Part shown: positions 1 to 8,006 of the stretch, piece after piece
How positions within the stretch are numbered: the stretch's first letter is position 1
How the letters are laid out: every line of letters starts with the position of its first letter
DNA from: Thalassomonas viridans
GTDB taxonomy: Bacteria > Pseudomonadota > Gammaproteobacteria > Enterobacterales > Alteromonadaceae
Direction of reading: 5' to 3'
Length of the DNA: 64,000 nt
NCBI RefSeq assembly: GCF_000948985.2
Contig: NZ_CP059733.1
Span: 3,968,001 to 4,032,000 of the forward strand
The notes under the pieces: generated by a model
What the model was told of the DNA's origin: nothing
The model's input: the letters and a program-made list of their open reading frames with translations, nothing else
The model's database searches: none
Translations under genes and position numbers: made by a program

Positions 1-1711
1 GGTAACTCCAGTCGTAAATCCGGCTTGAGCTGTGATCATAGCTAGTACGCAGCAATTCGCTTAACTTGTAGGTATTTTTCCGCGCTTCGGCAATTGCACC
101 ATCGTTATAGTCTTTCTTGGCGATATATTCAGCTATGCCTTCGCCCCACCATACCGAGTCATGGGAGTTAAAATCACTGAAATCACCGTATTTATTAAAG
201 CGGCCGTCCAGGTAATGAACATATTCATGTTCTAGGTTCCATACGGCAAATTCAGGCAGCAACCAGTCGGCTTCATGGGCGAAAAAGCGCGGGATATTAC
301 CCGGCACCGACGGATCGCCTTCAAGGTAAATGCCGCCATTATCGCTATTATTGCCGTAGATATGATAAGAAAAGCGCTTATATTGATCTGTACTGTCGTA
401 AATCACCAGTTCCAGCGCCGAGTTATGATCGTCGGCAACAGGGGTATTGTTGGTATTTAACTTCTGGTGGAAATAACTTTCCTGTTCCCCCAGTTGATCA
501 CATATCTGCGTCAATTGGGCATTGGTCAGCTGCTGGGCGCGTATGGTTAAGGTTGAACTACAGGCATGGGTAATAGGCAGAATTTCCGCTTCCAATTCGG
601 CTTTATAGTTACAGGTGCCGTAAAAGCTACAGTTTGCACCGTCATAATAATCCACCTGGCCAACGGCTTTAAACCAGGCTTTAGAGGCATTGCCTGTCAT
701 GCTGTGCCGGGATAAAAAGTCTTTAAGATCGGCTTGAGCCTGCGTACGGGTAGCGCCGCTATATTTGAGAATACGGCCAAGTTCAGAGGCAGCATCATTA
801 AATTGCGCTTCCTGGCTGTGACCAATCAGGTCGGTATTATTTTTTAAGAAACGGTCAAGGGCATTAACCAGGAACAAGTCTGCTTCGACGGCATTGATAA
901 AGGCGGCATCATCTCTCGCCCGGTAAATATAAATAAGGGTTTTGGTAAACCAGTTCTGGGCATTACTGCCCCACTCTTTTACATAGGCGTCTAATATACC
1001 GATAGCCTGGGGTAGATAGCGATAACGATCGGCAGGATCCGTCGTGTACATCAAAATCATAACTTCCTTGGCGAGATAAGCATGAGTTTCATCGCTCTGG
1101 TAAAAATTGGCATTGGCCGCAAAAGCATCGAGGAAACTGACAATGGCATTGTCCAGGGCACTGCCGTGGTTGCCGATAATAGCGGAATTCCCCGCCTGCT
1201 CCTGGGTCCATTTACCGGAACGTAAATAAGCAACGAAAAAGCGTAGATTATTGGCACTGGTGCCGTCGTAGGCCAATGCCAAGGCCCGGGCTTCATTGGC
1301 AATGTCGATCATGGCGCTTTCGTTAAACAGAGACTGCATGTCACTGCTAGGCGTGGTCCAGATGTTATCTTCAAAACAACTGTAATCCCCCTGGCTTTTC
1401 ATCAACGCATTACGCGTGCTGCCGCTAACCGCCGCCAGTTCGGCCGTTGTGGCACAAGCGGCGGCATCGGCAGTTAATTGCCCGGTGCTTTTCGCCAGCA
1501 GCCGGTTTTTGACTGAATGGCGCGCCATGCTCGCTGCGGCCATGTCTCGCGCAAGAGGATCGGCATCGCGAATATCCGTCTGAACCTGGGTTAAATGGCT
1601 GGGTTTATGGTCATGGCTTAAATGGATGTTTTTGCTGGAAACTGTGCCTGCGATACTGGTATTGGCCGCCAATAGCGCAGATGTTGCTAAGATTATTGTT
1701 TTAATTTTCAT
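1..1711 (-). CDS. M9 family microbial collagenase, C-terminal part outside window
   Basis: Secreted zinc metalloprotease of the Vibrio/Clostridium collagenase family (M9), which degrades collagen or gelatin outside the cell. The minus-strand frame opens at an ATG at 1709-1711 and runs off the window edge, so only about 570 residues are seen. The N-terminus is a signal peptide (MKIKTIILATSALLAANTSIA). The helical activator region typical of M9 follows. The catalytic motif HEYVH lies at about residues 495-499 (bases 215-229), followed by YLDGRF and then WWGEGIAE, whose first Glu (about residue 524) is at the spacing expected for the third zinc ligand. C-terminal domains (PKD or collagen-binding) cannot be seen. 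The start is supported by the signal peptide; no strong Shine-Dalgarno sequence is visible. The upstream region resembles that of the TonB receptor gene at 4006-6717. Confidence 0.93.
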   Translation of the reverse strand, partial: MKIKTIILATSALLAANTSIAGTVSSKNIHLSHDHKPSHLTQVQTDIRDADPLARDMAAASMARHSVKNRLLAKSTGQLTADAAACATTAELAAVSGSTRNALMKSQGDYSCFEDNIWTTPSSDMQSLFNESAMIDIANEARALALAYDGTSANNLRFFVAYLRSGKWTQEQAGNSAIIGNHGSALDNAIVSFLDAFAANANFYQSDETHAYLAKEVMILMYTTDPADRYRYLPQAIGILDAYVKEWGSNAQNWFTKTLIYIYRARDDAAFINAVEADLFLVNALDRFLKNNTDLIGHSQEAQFNDAASELGRILKYSGATRTQAQADLKDFLSRHSMTGNASKAWFKAVGQVDYYDGANCSFYGTCNYKAELEAEILPITHACSSTLTIRAQQLTNAQLTQICDQLGEQESYFHQKLNTNNTPVADDHNSALELVIYDSTDQYKRFSYHIYGNNSDNGGIYLEGDPSVPGNIPRFFAHEADWLLPEFAVWNLEHEYVHYLDGRFNKYGDFSDFNSHDSVWWGEGIAEYIAKKDYNDGAIAEARKNTYKLSELLRTSYDHSSSRIYDWSY

Positions 1712-1830
1712 TGTTATTATCTTTATCGTTATTAATTTATTTTTGTTAACTTCCGCCACGTCGGAACTATCTCTTTTAGTTAAAATGAAACTCAGCATTT
1801 CAGAGAATATTCCTTTTCGCGACCAGAAAA

Positions 1831-1859
1831 ATATATATTGTATACATTATACTCGTCAA
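1831..1859 (-). promoter_or_regulatory. Candidate promoter with TGTATACA palindrome in the spacer, upstream of collagenase
   Basis: Read on the minus strand, TTGACG (1854-1859) lies 17 bp from ATATAT (1831-1836), a plausible sigma-70 pair. The spacer contains the 8-bp palindrome TGTATACA (1839-1846), centred about 131 bp before the collagenase start codon. A very similar block (TGCATACA followed by TATACT on the plus strand) sits at the same distance before the TonB receptor gene. The AT-rich stretch from here to 2150 shows no gene. Confidence 0.4.
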
Positions 1860-2145
1860 GTGTTTTTGTTTATTCCTTGACCATGCGCGGTGAAGGCACC
1901 AGCAATCGAAAAGCAATTAAGCAACTGTTATCAAAAGAAAATAATCTTGTGTATAGTTCAAAAAAATAGTTAAAAAAACACTTTACTGATATAACTAATT
2001 CTTAATAGGAATAATAACGAAACATTAATTTAACAATAGAGTGCTAAGGCCGGGTGAAGGGATACGTTAAAGGAAAGTCCGGCAATAAAAGGATTAACCA
2101 AGCCTATAGGCACAAGAGAATAAGAACAGCTCCATCATAGACTGT

Positions 2146-2188
2146 TTATTAAAAAATAATGCCTGTTATCTGCAGCATAACAGGCATT
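2146..2188 (-). terminator. Rho-independent terminator downstream of tag
   Basis: A perfect 12-bp stem (AATGCCTGTTAT at 2158-2169 with ATAACAGGCATT at 2177-2188) has a 7-nt loop. On the minus strand it is followed by a T-rich run (2150-2157). It lies about 90 nt past the tag stop codon. A smaller GC hairpin (ACCCCG/CGGGGT, about 2233-2250) lies between it and tag. Confidence 0.8.
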
Positions 2189-2274
2189 TATAAAAATCGA
2201 TTCACGAAACCTCGTTTAAACCAAGTTGTTAAACCCCGCCAGCACGGGGTACAAGATTACACAGGCTTTCACTC

Positions 2275-2880
2275 CTAAGGGCGCTGAAAGCGGCTGCGTG
2301 ACTGCTCAACCTTGGCTCTGCTCACACAGGCTCGGGCATGGTCATTAACCAACCCCATTGCCTGCATAAAGGCATACACGGTAGTGGGGCCGACGAATTT
2401 CCAGCCCATCTTTTTTAATGCTTTTGACAAAGCCACCGACTCTTCCGATGTCGAAACGGTTTGCGGCTCTATCCCGCTGTCGGTTTTAGCTTCGTAACCC
2501 CAGAAAAAAGTCGCCAGGGAACCCTGTTCTTTGACCAGCTCCTGTGCACGTTTGGCATTGTTGATCACGGCTTCGATTTTGCCGCGATGACGTACTATGC
2601 CTTCATCTTGCAGCAAACGCTCAACATCTTCTTCGTTAAAGCCGGCAACTTTATCGATTTCAAAGTTCTCAAAAGCCGCACGGAAATTCTCACGTTTGGC
2701 CAAAATGGTGCGCCAGCTCAACCCGGACTGGAAACTTTCAAGGCATAGCTTTTCAAACAAACGCCTGTCATCGTCTACCGGAAAGCCCCACTCATTATCG
2801 TGATACTCCAGAAACTCAGGCGCTCCGCCGCACCAACGACAACGGACACCGCCATCCGGGCCGACAAAATTTTCTGTCAT
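2275..2880 (-). CDS. tag: DNA-3-methyladenine glycosylase I
   Basis: Base-excision repair enzyme that removes 3-methyladenine from alkylated DNA. The 201-residue length matches the family (E. coli Tag is 187). The N-terminal zinc-binding pattern CRWCGG, the invariant YHDNEWG block at about residues 26-32, SFQSGLSWRTIL at about 49-60 and the late FVGPTTVYAFMQAMGLVNDH region with its paired His/Cys zinc ligands are all visible. It is the last gene of a tight minus-strand group with a YciI-like gene (27-nt gap) and a TetR regulator (30-nt gap) and is followed by a strong terminator. A DNA repair gene under a one-component regulator suggests, by inference, a response to a reactive compound. Confidence 0.95.
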   Translation of the reverse strand: MTENFVGPDGGVRCRWCGGAPEFLEYHDNEWGFPVDDDRRLFEKLCLESFQSGLSWRTILAKRENFRAAFENFEIDKVAGFNEEDVERLLQDEGIVRHRGKIEAVINNAKRAQELVKEQGSLATFFWGYEAKTDSGIEPQTVSTSEESVALSKALKKMGWKFVGPTTVYAFMQAMGLVNDHARACVSRAKVEQSRSRFQRP

Positions 2881-2907
2881 CTTATTCTCCTCAGCTGATA
2901 TTGCAGA

Positions 2908-3195
2908 CTAACTTAACAGGAAGTTAAGGCGTTCATCGCCCTGGTGCGGGGAAATTTCCATAATCTCTGCGGTAACAACATTCTCCGCAACAAAAGGATC
3001 ATTTTTTACCCGGTTTTCCAAGTCTGCCAGTTCAATATTATGGGCCAGGACAGCTCCCCCCTTATTAGGTTGTAAGCTGCCCACCAGTAAAAACACACCG
3101 TCATCCAATCCCTGCTTGATCCAGCTCTTGTGACCTTGCATAAACTGGCTCGCCTGGCTTTTGTTTTCTGAAAATCTCAAAAAAATAACAAACAT
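2908..3195 (-). CDS. YciI family protein
   Basis: A small (95 aa) ferredoxin-like alpha+beta protein of the YciI/YCII superfamily. It begins MFVIFLRFSENK and has the family features GHKSWIKQGLDDGVFLLVGSLQP and a C-terminal PFVAENVVTAEIMEI strand. Members are often small enzymes or auxiliary domains with a conserved His-Asp pair; the substrate is rarely known. It sits between a TetR-family regulator upstream and tag downstream with short gaps, so the three are probably co-transcribed. YciI proteins next to TetR regulators are common, but the physiological substrate cannot be told from the sequence. Confidence 0.85.
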   Translation of the reverse strand: MFVIFLRFSENKSQASQFMQGHKSWIKQGLDDGVFLLVGSLQPNKGGAVLAHNIELADLENRVKNDPFVAENVVTAEIMEISPHQGDERLNFLLS

Positions 3196-3225
3196 CCGCT
3201 TTACTCTCCCTTGTTCAAGTTAACA

Positions 3226-3807
3226 TTATTGTTCCGGCGGAACGTTTGAATAAGCGCTAAGCCATTGATACAAACGTTCTACTTCTTGTTTAATAAAAGT
3301 TTCATCGTTAAAAGCGCTGGCCAGGGTCGCTACCCCCTGGCTGCGGGCCAAAAGGTGCATGGCCAGCTCATCGGCATCGGCCCGGTGACCAAGCTGCTCG
3401 AACTGGCGCCGCAGCCAGGTACGAAACAAACTAAATAATTGATTGGCTTCACCTTGTCCGGTATGGCTTAACTTGGATAGTTCCGTGGTGAGAGAGCCTA
3501 CCGGACAGCCGTAGCGTTTAATTTTGTCCAGGTTGGTGATCAGAATATTGATAAAACAGCGGATACGTCCTGCCGGCGTTCCCCCTTCCCTCTGCCACTG
3601 TTCCAGCATCTCCCGGGTATTTGTTAACCTGTGCTGAATCACGGCGCTGAGTATTTCGTCTTTGCTTTTGAAGTGGTAATAAAAATTCCCCCGCGAAATG
3701 TTCACGGCCTTGGCAATATGCGCAAACGAGGTATGTTCAAATCCCTGCTGATAGAAAAGGTTATCCGCCGCTTCGACTATATGCTCACGTGTCGCTTTCT
3801 TGCTCAT
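3226..3807 (-). CDS. TetR/AcrR family transcriptional regulator
   Basis: A one-component repressor of 193 aa. The N-terminal helix-turn-helix occupies roughly residues 5-50 (REHIVEAADNLFYQQGFEHT then IAKAVNISRGNFYYHFKSKDE), the standard TetR DNA-binding fold. The rest is the helical ligand-binding and dimer domain of the type that follows NFYYHF HTHs (YcdC/AcrR-like C-terminal region with GCPVGSLTTEL). It is the first gene of the group with yciI-like and tag genes. Two palindromes at 3901-3916 and 3934-3949 lie about 95-140 bp before its start codon and are good candidates for its own operators, implying autoregulation. The inducer is unknown; control of repair and detoxification genes suggests an electrophile or alkylating agent (inference). 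Confidence 0.92.
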   Translation of the reverse strand: MSKKATREHIVEAADNLFYQQGFEHTSFAHIAKAVNISRGNFYYHFKSKDEILSAVIQHRLTNTREMLEQWQREGGTPAGRIRCFINILITNLDKIKRYGCPVGSLTTELSKLSHTGQGEANQLFSLFRTWLRRQFEQLGHRADADELAMHLLARSQGVATLASAFNDETFIKQEVERLYQWLSAYSNVPPEQ

Positions 3808-3900
3808 GGAGAAACTTCCCGTTCTTCCTTTATCAGACGATTCGATTAATGGCTAGCTGCCCAGCCCTTCCAGGCAAATATGCCACTTAAGAATAAATCA

Positions 3901-3949
3901 TAGGACAGTTGTCCTAACTTTATGCAAAAAGAATAGGACACGCGTCCTA
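3901..3949. promoter_or_regulatory. Tandem palindromic operators TAGGAC-N4-GTCCTA
   Basis: Two copies of TAGGAC-N4-GTCCTA lie at 3901-3916 and 3934-3949, with start points 33 bp apart (about three helical turns). The second extends to AATAGGAC...GTCCTATT. They lie between the TetR start (3807) and the end of the TonB receptor gene (4006). The size and spacing suit two TetR-family dimers bound on the same DNA face. Confidence 0.7.
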
Positions 3950-4005
3950 TTCTGTCAACAACTCAGCAAGGTAACTTCGCTAATAAGTTCGGTACTAACA
4001 GCTAG

Positions 4006-6717
4006 TTAAAACTCCTTCGCCAGCGTCAGATAAAAGAAATTCCCCCGCAGTGAATAAGTGTTGTAATCAACCCCGTTGGTGCCTTCATACCGCAGCGGCG
4101 GTTCTTTATCCCACAAGTTTTTCACTCCCAGGTTAATTTCTACCCCCAACGGATCATAATAATAATCTACCTGGGCGTTATGGAAGTGGCTTGAGCCCAT
4201 AACATGGCCGCCGGGCTCATCGGTGGCAGAAATATATTCGACATTATAAGTAACCGACCAGTCATAATGGCTCCACCCCAGTGTCAAATTGGCGCGATCT
4301 TCCGGAATATTGCCGAATGAATTGTCATACAGGCCGACAATAGAACGTGACGGCGAATCCGCGGTATCCTGCACGTCAAAGGTTAAGAAATGCGACCATT
4401 CCAGGTTGATATTCCAGTCGCCAACGGAAGTATCAAAACCGTACATCAGCGCCAAATCGATCCCGTCCAGGGTACGCTCGGCGATATTGTCATTAGGCGC
4501 ATCAACCGACACTATATAACCAGTACCGCCATTGGCACGGGTAACCTGAGCGATATAATCGGGATTTTGCGCAACATAAGCCTGGTTCAGCACATACTCG
4601 GGGCTTTGGAACACCACGTTTTCCTGGGTAATTTTAAAGTAATCCAGTGTCATGGAGAGTTTGTCCGTCGCCTGATAAACCAGTCCTAACGTTAAGTTTT
4701 TGGCTTCCTCCGGCAAGAGTTCGCGGTTACCGCCCGAATTGACATTAAAGCCCTTAACGGTATTTAAAATATTGCCGTCCACCAAACCGGCACAGCCCGG
4801 CATGTCAGCCACTACGCCGGTGCCTGTCGGGTCACAAGGATCGGCAATGCCTTCGGTAAAGGCGGCATTGGCCTTAGAGTACATTTGCAGCATAGTCGGC
4901 GCGCGGAAACCGGTGGAATAACTGCCCCTTAATGTCAGCTCATCCAGCGGCTTATAAATCAGGCCAAATTTAGGGTTGGTAGTGGTTTCCCCCAGGTCAC
5001 TGTATTTAGAATGCCGTACCGCCACTTGCGCTTCCAGGGTATCCAGTGCCGGGATCACAAACTCTGCATAAAACTCATCGATTTTGCGCACCGGCGACAC
5101 TACATCCGAAGTGGCTTCCCCCCAGGAAACATCAAAAGTTTCCGTTTGCTGGCTGATATCCGCCCTTTGCTTGGACTGCTCTTCCCTGTGCTCATAACCA
5201 ATGGCAAATTTCATGGTGCCCGCGGGTAATTCCATCACAGGACCGGCGACACTCGCCTGGTAATAATCCAGAGAATTGTCGTTAATGGAGAAAGGTTTAG
5301 TGACATTGATATAGTCGAGCATTTCCTGGGTAATAGTGCCCGGAGGCCCGAAGACATTTAACGGTACACAATCCGGATCTTCCTCGGTGCCGCATTCGTC
5401 GGACAAGGCCGCATCAATACGCATCAGTGAAGGCTGCAAGCCGCCGTCAACCGTCATGCGCCCTTCCTGCGACGAATAGGTCAGGTTCCAGTCGTAATCG
5501 CCGAAGGTACCGTTAAAACCTAAGGTATAGCGGGTAAGGTCGGTTTCCGTGGTATAAACACGCGGACCATATTCAACAAAACGGCGCGAGACATTGCCTT
5601 CCACCCCGAATGGATTATATCTCTGGTTTGCCCCAACCCCGTACTGGTTGCCGTCAGCATCATAATGGTGGAATGCCGGAGTTTCTGTGCCGCTGCCGTA
5701 CCAGCCGGTATCCACACCTGGAGGGGCCTGGTTACCCCGGTTCCAGCCCTGGTAGGAACTGACTTCGGCAAACACCTGAATATCCTCGGTCAGCTCGTAT
5801 TCACCGGTAAAAAACATAGTGGTGTTTTTCAGGGTATTCGAGCCTGAGGTCACGTCATGATAGTTATAGCCCATAGTGTCGTATTCCCAGGGAATAACTT
5901 CGCCCGGATTGGCGGCATCGGGCACGGTCCATTCCCCCTCGCCTAAACCAAACCCCGTCAGCCTGGCATTGGGAGCCGTGCCCGAACGCTGGTTTTGTCC
6001 GCCGACATGGCGAAAGTCGGCATCCTGGGTACGGGTTCTGTCCCTGGACAGCCAGCCGTCAGTATTATTTTGCGCCAAAGCTATCATCAGGCTGCCGCGG
6101 TCATTGCTGGCTCCCAGGGTAAGTCCGATGCGTTTTTCAGCCCCGTCTCCCCTGCCCGAAATACCGTAGCTGGCATTGATGCGGGCCCCTTCATAATCAT
6201 TTTTGGTGATAATGTTCACCACCCCGGCAATGGCGTCCGAGCCGTAAATGGCCGAAGCGCCGTCTTTAAGCACCTGAATTTGCTCAACCGCCTCAAAGGG
6301 AATGGATAACAAGTCCACCTGGTTTTCGGCATTGGCGGCTATGGTGCGCCGGCCGTTAATCAGGATCAGGGTATTGCTGGCTTCAATGCCGCGCAGGGTT
6401 ACGGTAGCAACCGAGCCCGCCCCGCTGTCCGACTGGGCATTGGCGGTATTCCCCGTCAGTGAAGGCAGTTTACGTAAGGCTTCCCCGACATCCGTGATGC
6501 CCAAGCGCTCCATTTGCACTTTTGACACCACAGTAATAGGCGAAGACGAACTCAGCTCGGTGCGTGCAATGCGCGACCCGGTAACCATTATTTTTTCTAT
6601 ATTTTCTGCGTTTTGTTCACTGACCGCTTCGGCAGAAACCGGAGCTGCTATAACCGTGGCGGTTGAGATCATAGCAACAGATAAAGCGGATAGCTTAAAA
6701 CTCGAATACGTGCTCAT
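4006..6717 (-). CDS. TonB-dependent outer-membrane receptor
   Basis: A 903-residue outer-membrane active transporter. Residues 1-30 form a signal peptide ending near APVSAEA. A TonB-box-like segment (EKIMVTGSRIARTEL, about 41-55) follows, then the plug domain (SPITVVSKVQMERLGITDVGEAL..., with LRGIEASNTLILINGRR and VLKDGASAIYGSDAIAGVVNIITK). The rest is the 22-strand beta barrel, ending in the terminal aromatic residue of an outer-membrane signature (FFYLTLAKEF). The plug type (IEASNTLVLINGRR, YGSDAIAGVVN) is that of marine receptors for large substrates such as oligosaccharides, peptides or cofactors rather than classic siderophore receptors. A purine-rich SD (AGAGGG) precedes the ATG. Its promoter region resembles that of the collagenase gene, so a peptide substrate is possible (inference). 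Confidence 0.95.
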   Translation of the reverse strand: MSTYSSFKLSALSVAMISTATVIAAPVSAEAVSEQNAENIEKIMVTGSRIARTELSSSSPITVVSKVQMERLGITDVGEALRKLPSLTGNTANAQSDSGAGSVATVTLRGIEASNTLILINGRRTIAANAENQVDLLSIPFEAVEQIQVLKDGASAIYGSDAIAGVVNIITKNDYEGARINASYGISGRGDGAEKRIGLTLGASNDRGSLMIALAQNNTDGWLSRDRTRTQDADFRHVGGQNQRSGTAPNARLTGFGLGEGEWTVPDAANPGEVIPWEYDTMGYNYHDVTSGSNTLKNTTMFFTGEYELTEDIQVFAEVSSYQGWNRGNQAPPGVDTGWYGSGTETPAFHHYDADGNQYGVGANQRYNPFGVEGNVSRRFVEYGPRVYTTETDLTRYTLGFNGTFGDYDWNLTYSSQEGRMTVDGGLQPSLMRIDAALSDECGTEEDPDCVPLNVFGPPGTITQEMLDYINVTKPFSINDNSLDYYQASVAGPVMELPAGTMKFAIGYEHREEQSKQRADISQQTETFDVSWGEATSDVVSPVRKIDEFYAEFVIPALDTLEAQVAVRHSKYSDLGETTTNPKFGLIYKPLDELTLRGSYSTGFRAPTMLQMYSKANAAFTEGIADPCDPTGTGVVADMPGCAGLVDGNILNTVKGFNVNSGGNRELLPEEAKNLTLGLVYQATDKLSMTLDYFKITQENVVFQSPEYVLNQAYVAQNPDYIAQVTRANGGTGYIVSVDAPNDNIAERTLDGIDLALMYGFDTSVGDWNINLEWSHFLTFDVQDTADSPSRSIVGLYDNSFGNIPEDRANLTLGWSHYDWSVTYNVEYISATDEPGGHVMGSSHFHNAQVDYYYDPLGVEINLGVKNLWDKEPPLRYEGTNGVDYNTYSLRGNFFYLTLAKEF

Positions 6718-6839
6718 GGAAATTCCCTCTGTATGACATTCACTTGAAAAAACAAGGTAACAAGCTGCTGTTTTTATATTTATTTTTAAATTTTTTGTTT
6801 TCGTACCCTTACTTCCATTACATCAATCAACAGAAAAAC

Positions 6840-6866
6840 GAATACTGCATACAATATACTTTATAA
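6840..6866 (-). promoter_or_regulatory. TGCATACA motif upstream of the TonB receptor, matching the collagenase motif
   Basis: TGCATACA at 6846-6853 followed by ATATACT matches the collagenase block TGTATACA-TTATACT at 1839-1853. Its centre lies about 132 bp from the receptor start codon, almost exactly as in the collagenase gene. The -35/-10 hexamers are less clear here (TTATAA ... GTATTC on the minus strand). Confidence 0.35.
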
Positions 6867-7236
6867 AAATAGAGAAAAACAAGCCAAAACCGGGTGTTTT
6901 TTAAACAAGATTTAATAGATAAATAATTGGCAACAGCGGGAAACAATCAAGATATTTTCCGTGGCAACTCATAGCTGATGTAGAAAAGAAAAGTTCAACC
7001 ACAAAGTTAATCCGGGGCTGCTTTACCTGTTTTAACAGGCAAGGGTAGAAAGAAAAACCGGCGCGCTTTTACAGCCGGTTTCCGTGAGGAAAATCTGCGC
7101 TGTTCCAATACGGCCCGGCAGCTGTTCAACAACATTTTCTGTCATAATTTTAATCAATGCTTTCATAACCTTGCAGCACCTGTACAGCAAGCTATACAGA
7201 CACCACAATTAAGCACAAAATTAAATGCAATCCCAA
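6867..7236. other. Intergenic stretch with small hairpins only
   Basis: No convincing gene is seen. It contains CCTGTT-TT-AACAGG (7026-7039) and an AAACCGGC/GCCGGTTT hairpin (7055-7081) without a T-run. The plus-strand terminator at 7237 would end any transcript started here. Confidence 0.5.
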
Positions 7237-7256
7237 GCGGATTTATCCGCCTTTTT
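7237..7256 (+). terminator. Orphan plus-strand rho-independent terminator
   Basis: GCGGAT-TT-ATCCGC (7237-7250) is followed by CTTTTT. No plus-strand gene precedes it within 500 bp, so it may end a small RNA read from the 6.87-7.23 kb interval. Confidence 0.55.
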
Positions 7257-7335
7257 GTACTACCTTTTAAGGGAATTTATCGACTAACAAAGGAGGTATT
7301 TTCAAGAGAAACATTCCGCGAATGAAATGTAAATA

Positions 7336-7391
7336 AAGGGCTCAAAAAGAGCCAAGCGCTACCCCTGAGTGCGCCAACACTCAAAGGTAGC
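7336..7391 (+). promoter_or_regulatory. Structured leader of the 7424/7590 gene pair
   Basis: Two hairpins lie in tandem: GGCTC-AAAAA-GAGCC (7339-7353), then GCTACC-CCT-GAGTG / CACTC-AAA-GGTAGC (7358-7391), a two-part stem with a symmetric 3x3 internal loop and a CGCCAA loop. They end about 20 nt before the GAGG ribosome-binding site of the small ORF at 7424. No known riboswitch class is recognised. Confidence 0.4.
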
Positions 7392-7423
7392 TAACCTAAA
7401 CAGATACGTACGAGGTATCCATT

Positions 7424-7585
7424 ATGGCTATACGTAATGATATGTCAGAGTTTCACTCGGTTAAAGTTTTTTTAACAACCCCTTTAACTTGTCCTTTAGC
7501 TTATCCTTTAAGTAATGACACCCCCGCCAGCCAACATTCATCACCCCGGATGACTTTTGCCCAACAAGCGATTTATAGGAGTTAG
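7424..7585 (+). CDS. Short ORF (53 aa), possible leader ORF
   Basis: The ATG at 7424 has a GAGG sequence 8 nt upstream and opens 54 codons, starting MAIRNDMSEFHSVKVFLTTP and ending AQQAIYRS. The stop (7583-7585) lies 4 nt before the ATG of the next gene and overlaps that gene's AGGAG ribosome-binding site, the arrangement of translational coupling. The middle is encoded by an imperfect 12-nt repeat (three CC-TTTA-type units at about 7481-7515), giving alternating Pro/Leu residues. No family is recognised. It could be a regulatory leader or a chance frame; there is no homology information. Confidence 0.35.
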   Translation: MAIRNDMSEFHSVKVFLTTPLTCPLAYPLSNDTPASQHSSPRMTFAQQAIYRS

Positions 7586-7589
7586 TGAC

Positions 7590-7919
7590 ATGAGCGACTT
7601 TACAGACGACCCCGATGTTGACTCTCCTTCCCCGGAAGAAAGTGAAGAAGAAGTTGCAGAGCAACAGCCAATTGACAGCCAGTTTTTAAAGCTGACAAAT
7701 GACTTTGCCGTCTTCAGTGCAGACTGCGCCTTTCTCTGTGACGCTTTTAGCGCGATTGCCGACGAGCAGGAAGATATAGATGACTACACCAGCTATGGCC
7801 TCAAGCGCTATGGCTGGCAGCTCAAGGCTCAGGTAATAGCCCTTGATCAAAGGATACATCAACTGCAGCGGCGCATGAGAGAGGAAGCTTGCTCCGAACC
7901 TGAACAGCCAGATAGTTAA
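7590..7919 (+). CDS. Small acidic protein of unknown function
   Basis: The product is a 109-residue hydrophilic protein with a strongly acidic N-terminal tail (about residues 1-30, rich in Asp/Glu/Pro/Ser) and a helical remainder (SQFLKLTNDFAVFSADCAFLCDAF ... LDQRIHQLQRRMREEA) with two Cys near 47-52. It has no signal peptide or membrane segment and is probably cytosolic. The ATG at 7590 is chosen because AGGAG (7577-7581) lies 8 nt upstream; an in-frame TTG at 7557 lacks such a site. It sits behind a short ORF and a structured leader and ends at a strong terminator. I do not recognise the family. Confidence 0.75.
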   Translation: MSDFTDDPDVDSPSPEESEEEVAEQQPIDSQFLKLTNDFAVFSADCAFLCDAFSAIADEQEDIDDYTSYGLKRYGWQLKAQVIALDQRIHQLQRRMREEACSEPEQPDS

Positions 7920-7932
7920 AGGTTAAACGGCC

Positions 7933-7965
7933 AAAAGCCCGGTTCTGTTTTGAACCGGGCTTTTT
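7933..7965. terminator. Strong bidirectional terminator
   Basis: A 13-bp perfect stem (AAAAGCCCGGTTC at 7933-7945 with GAACCGGGCTTTT at 7952-7964) has a 6-nt loop and T-runs on both strands. It serves the converging genes at 7590 (+) and 8007 (-). Confidence 0.9.
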
Positions 7966-8006
7966 AATCATATTTTTAACTAGGTTTTTAACTAGGTAAG
8001 AGCTAT

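Noticed and set aside
7461..7664. Minus-strand frame of 67 codons overlapping the 7424 and 7590 ORFs
   Set aside because: It runs antisense to a better supported gene pair and its Lys/Leu run comes from the 12-nt repeat.
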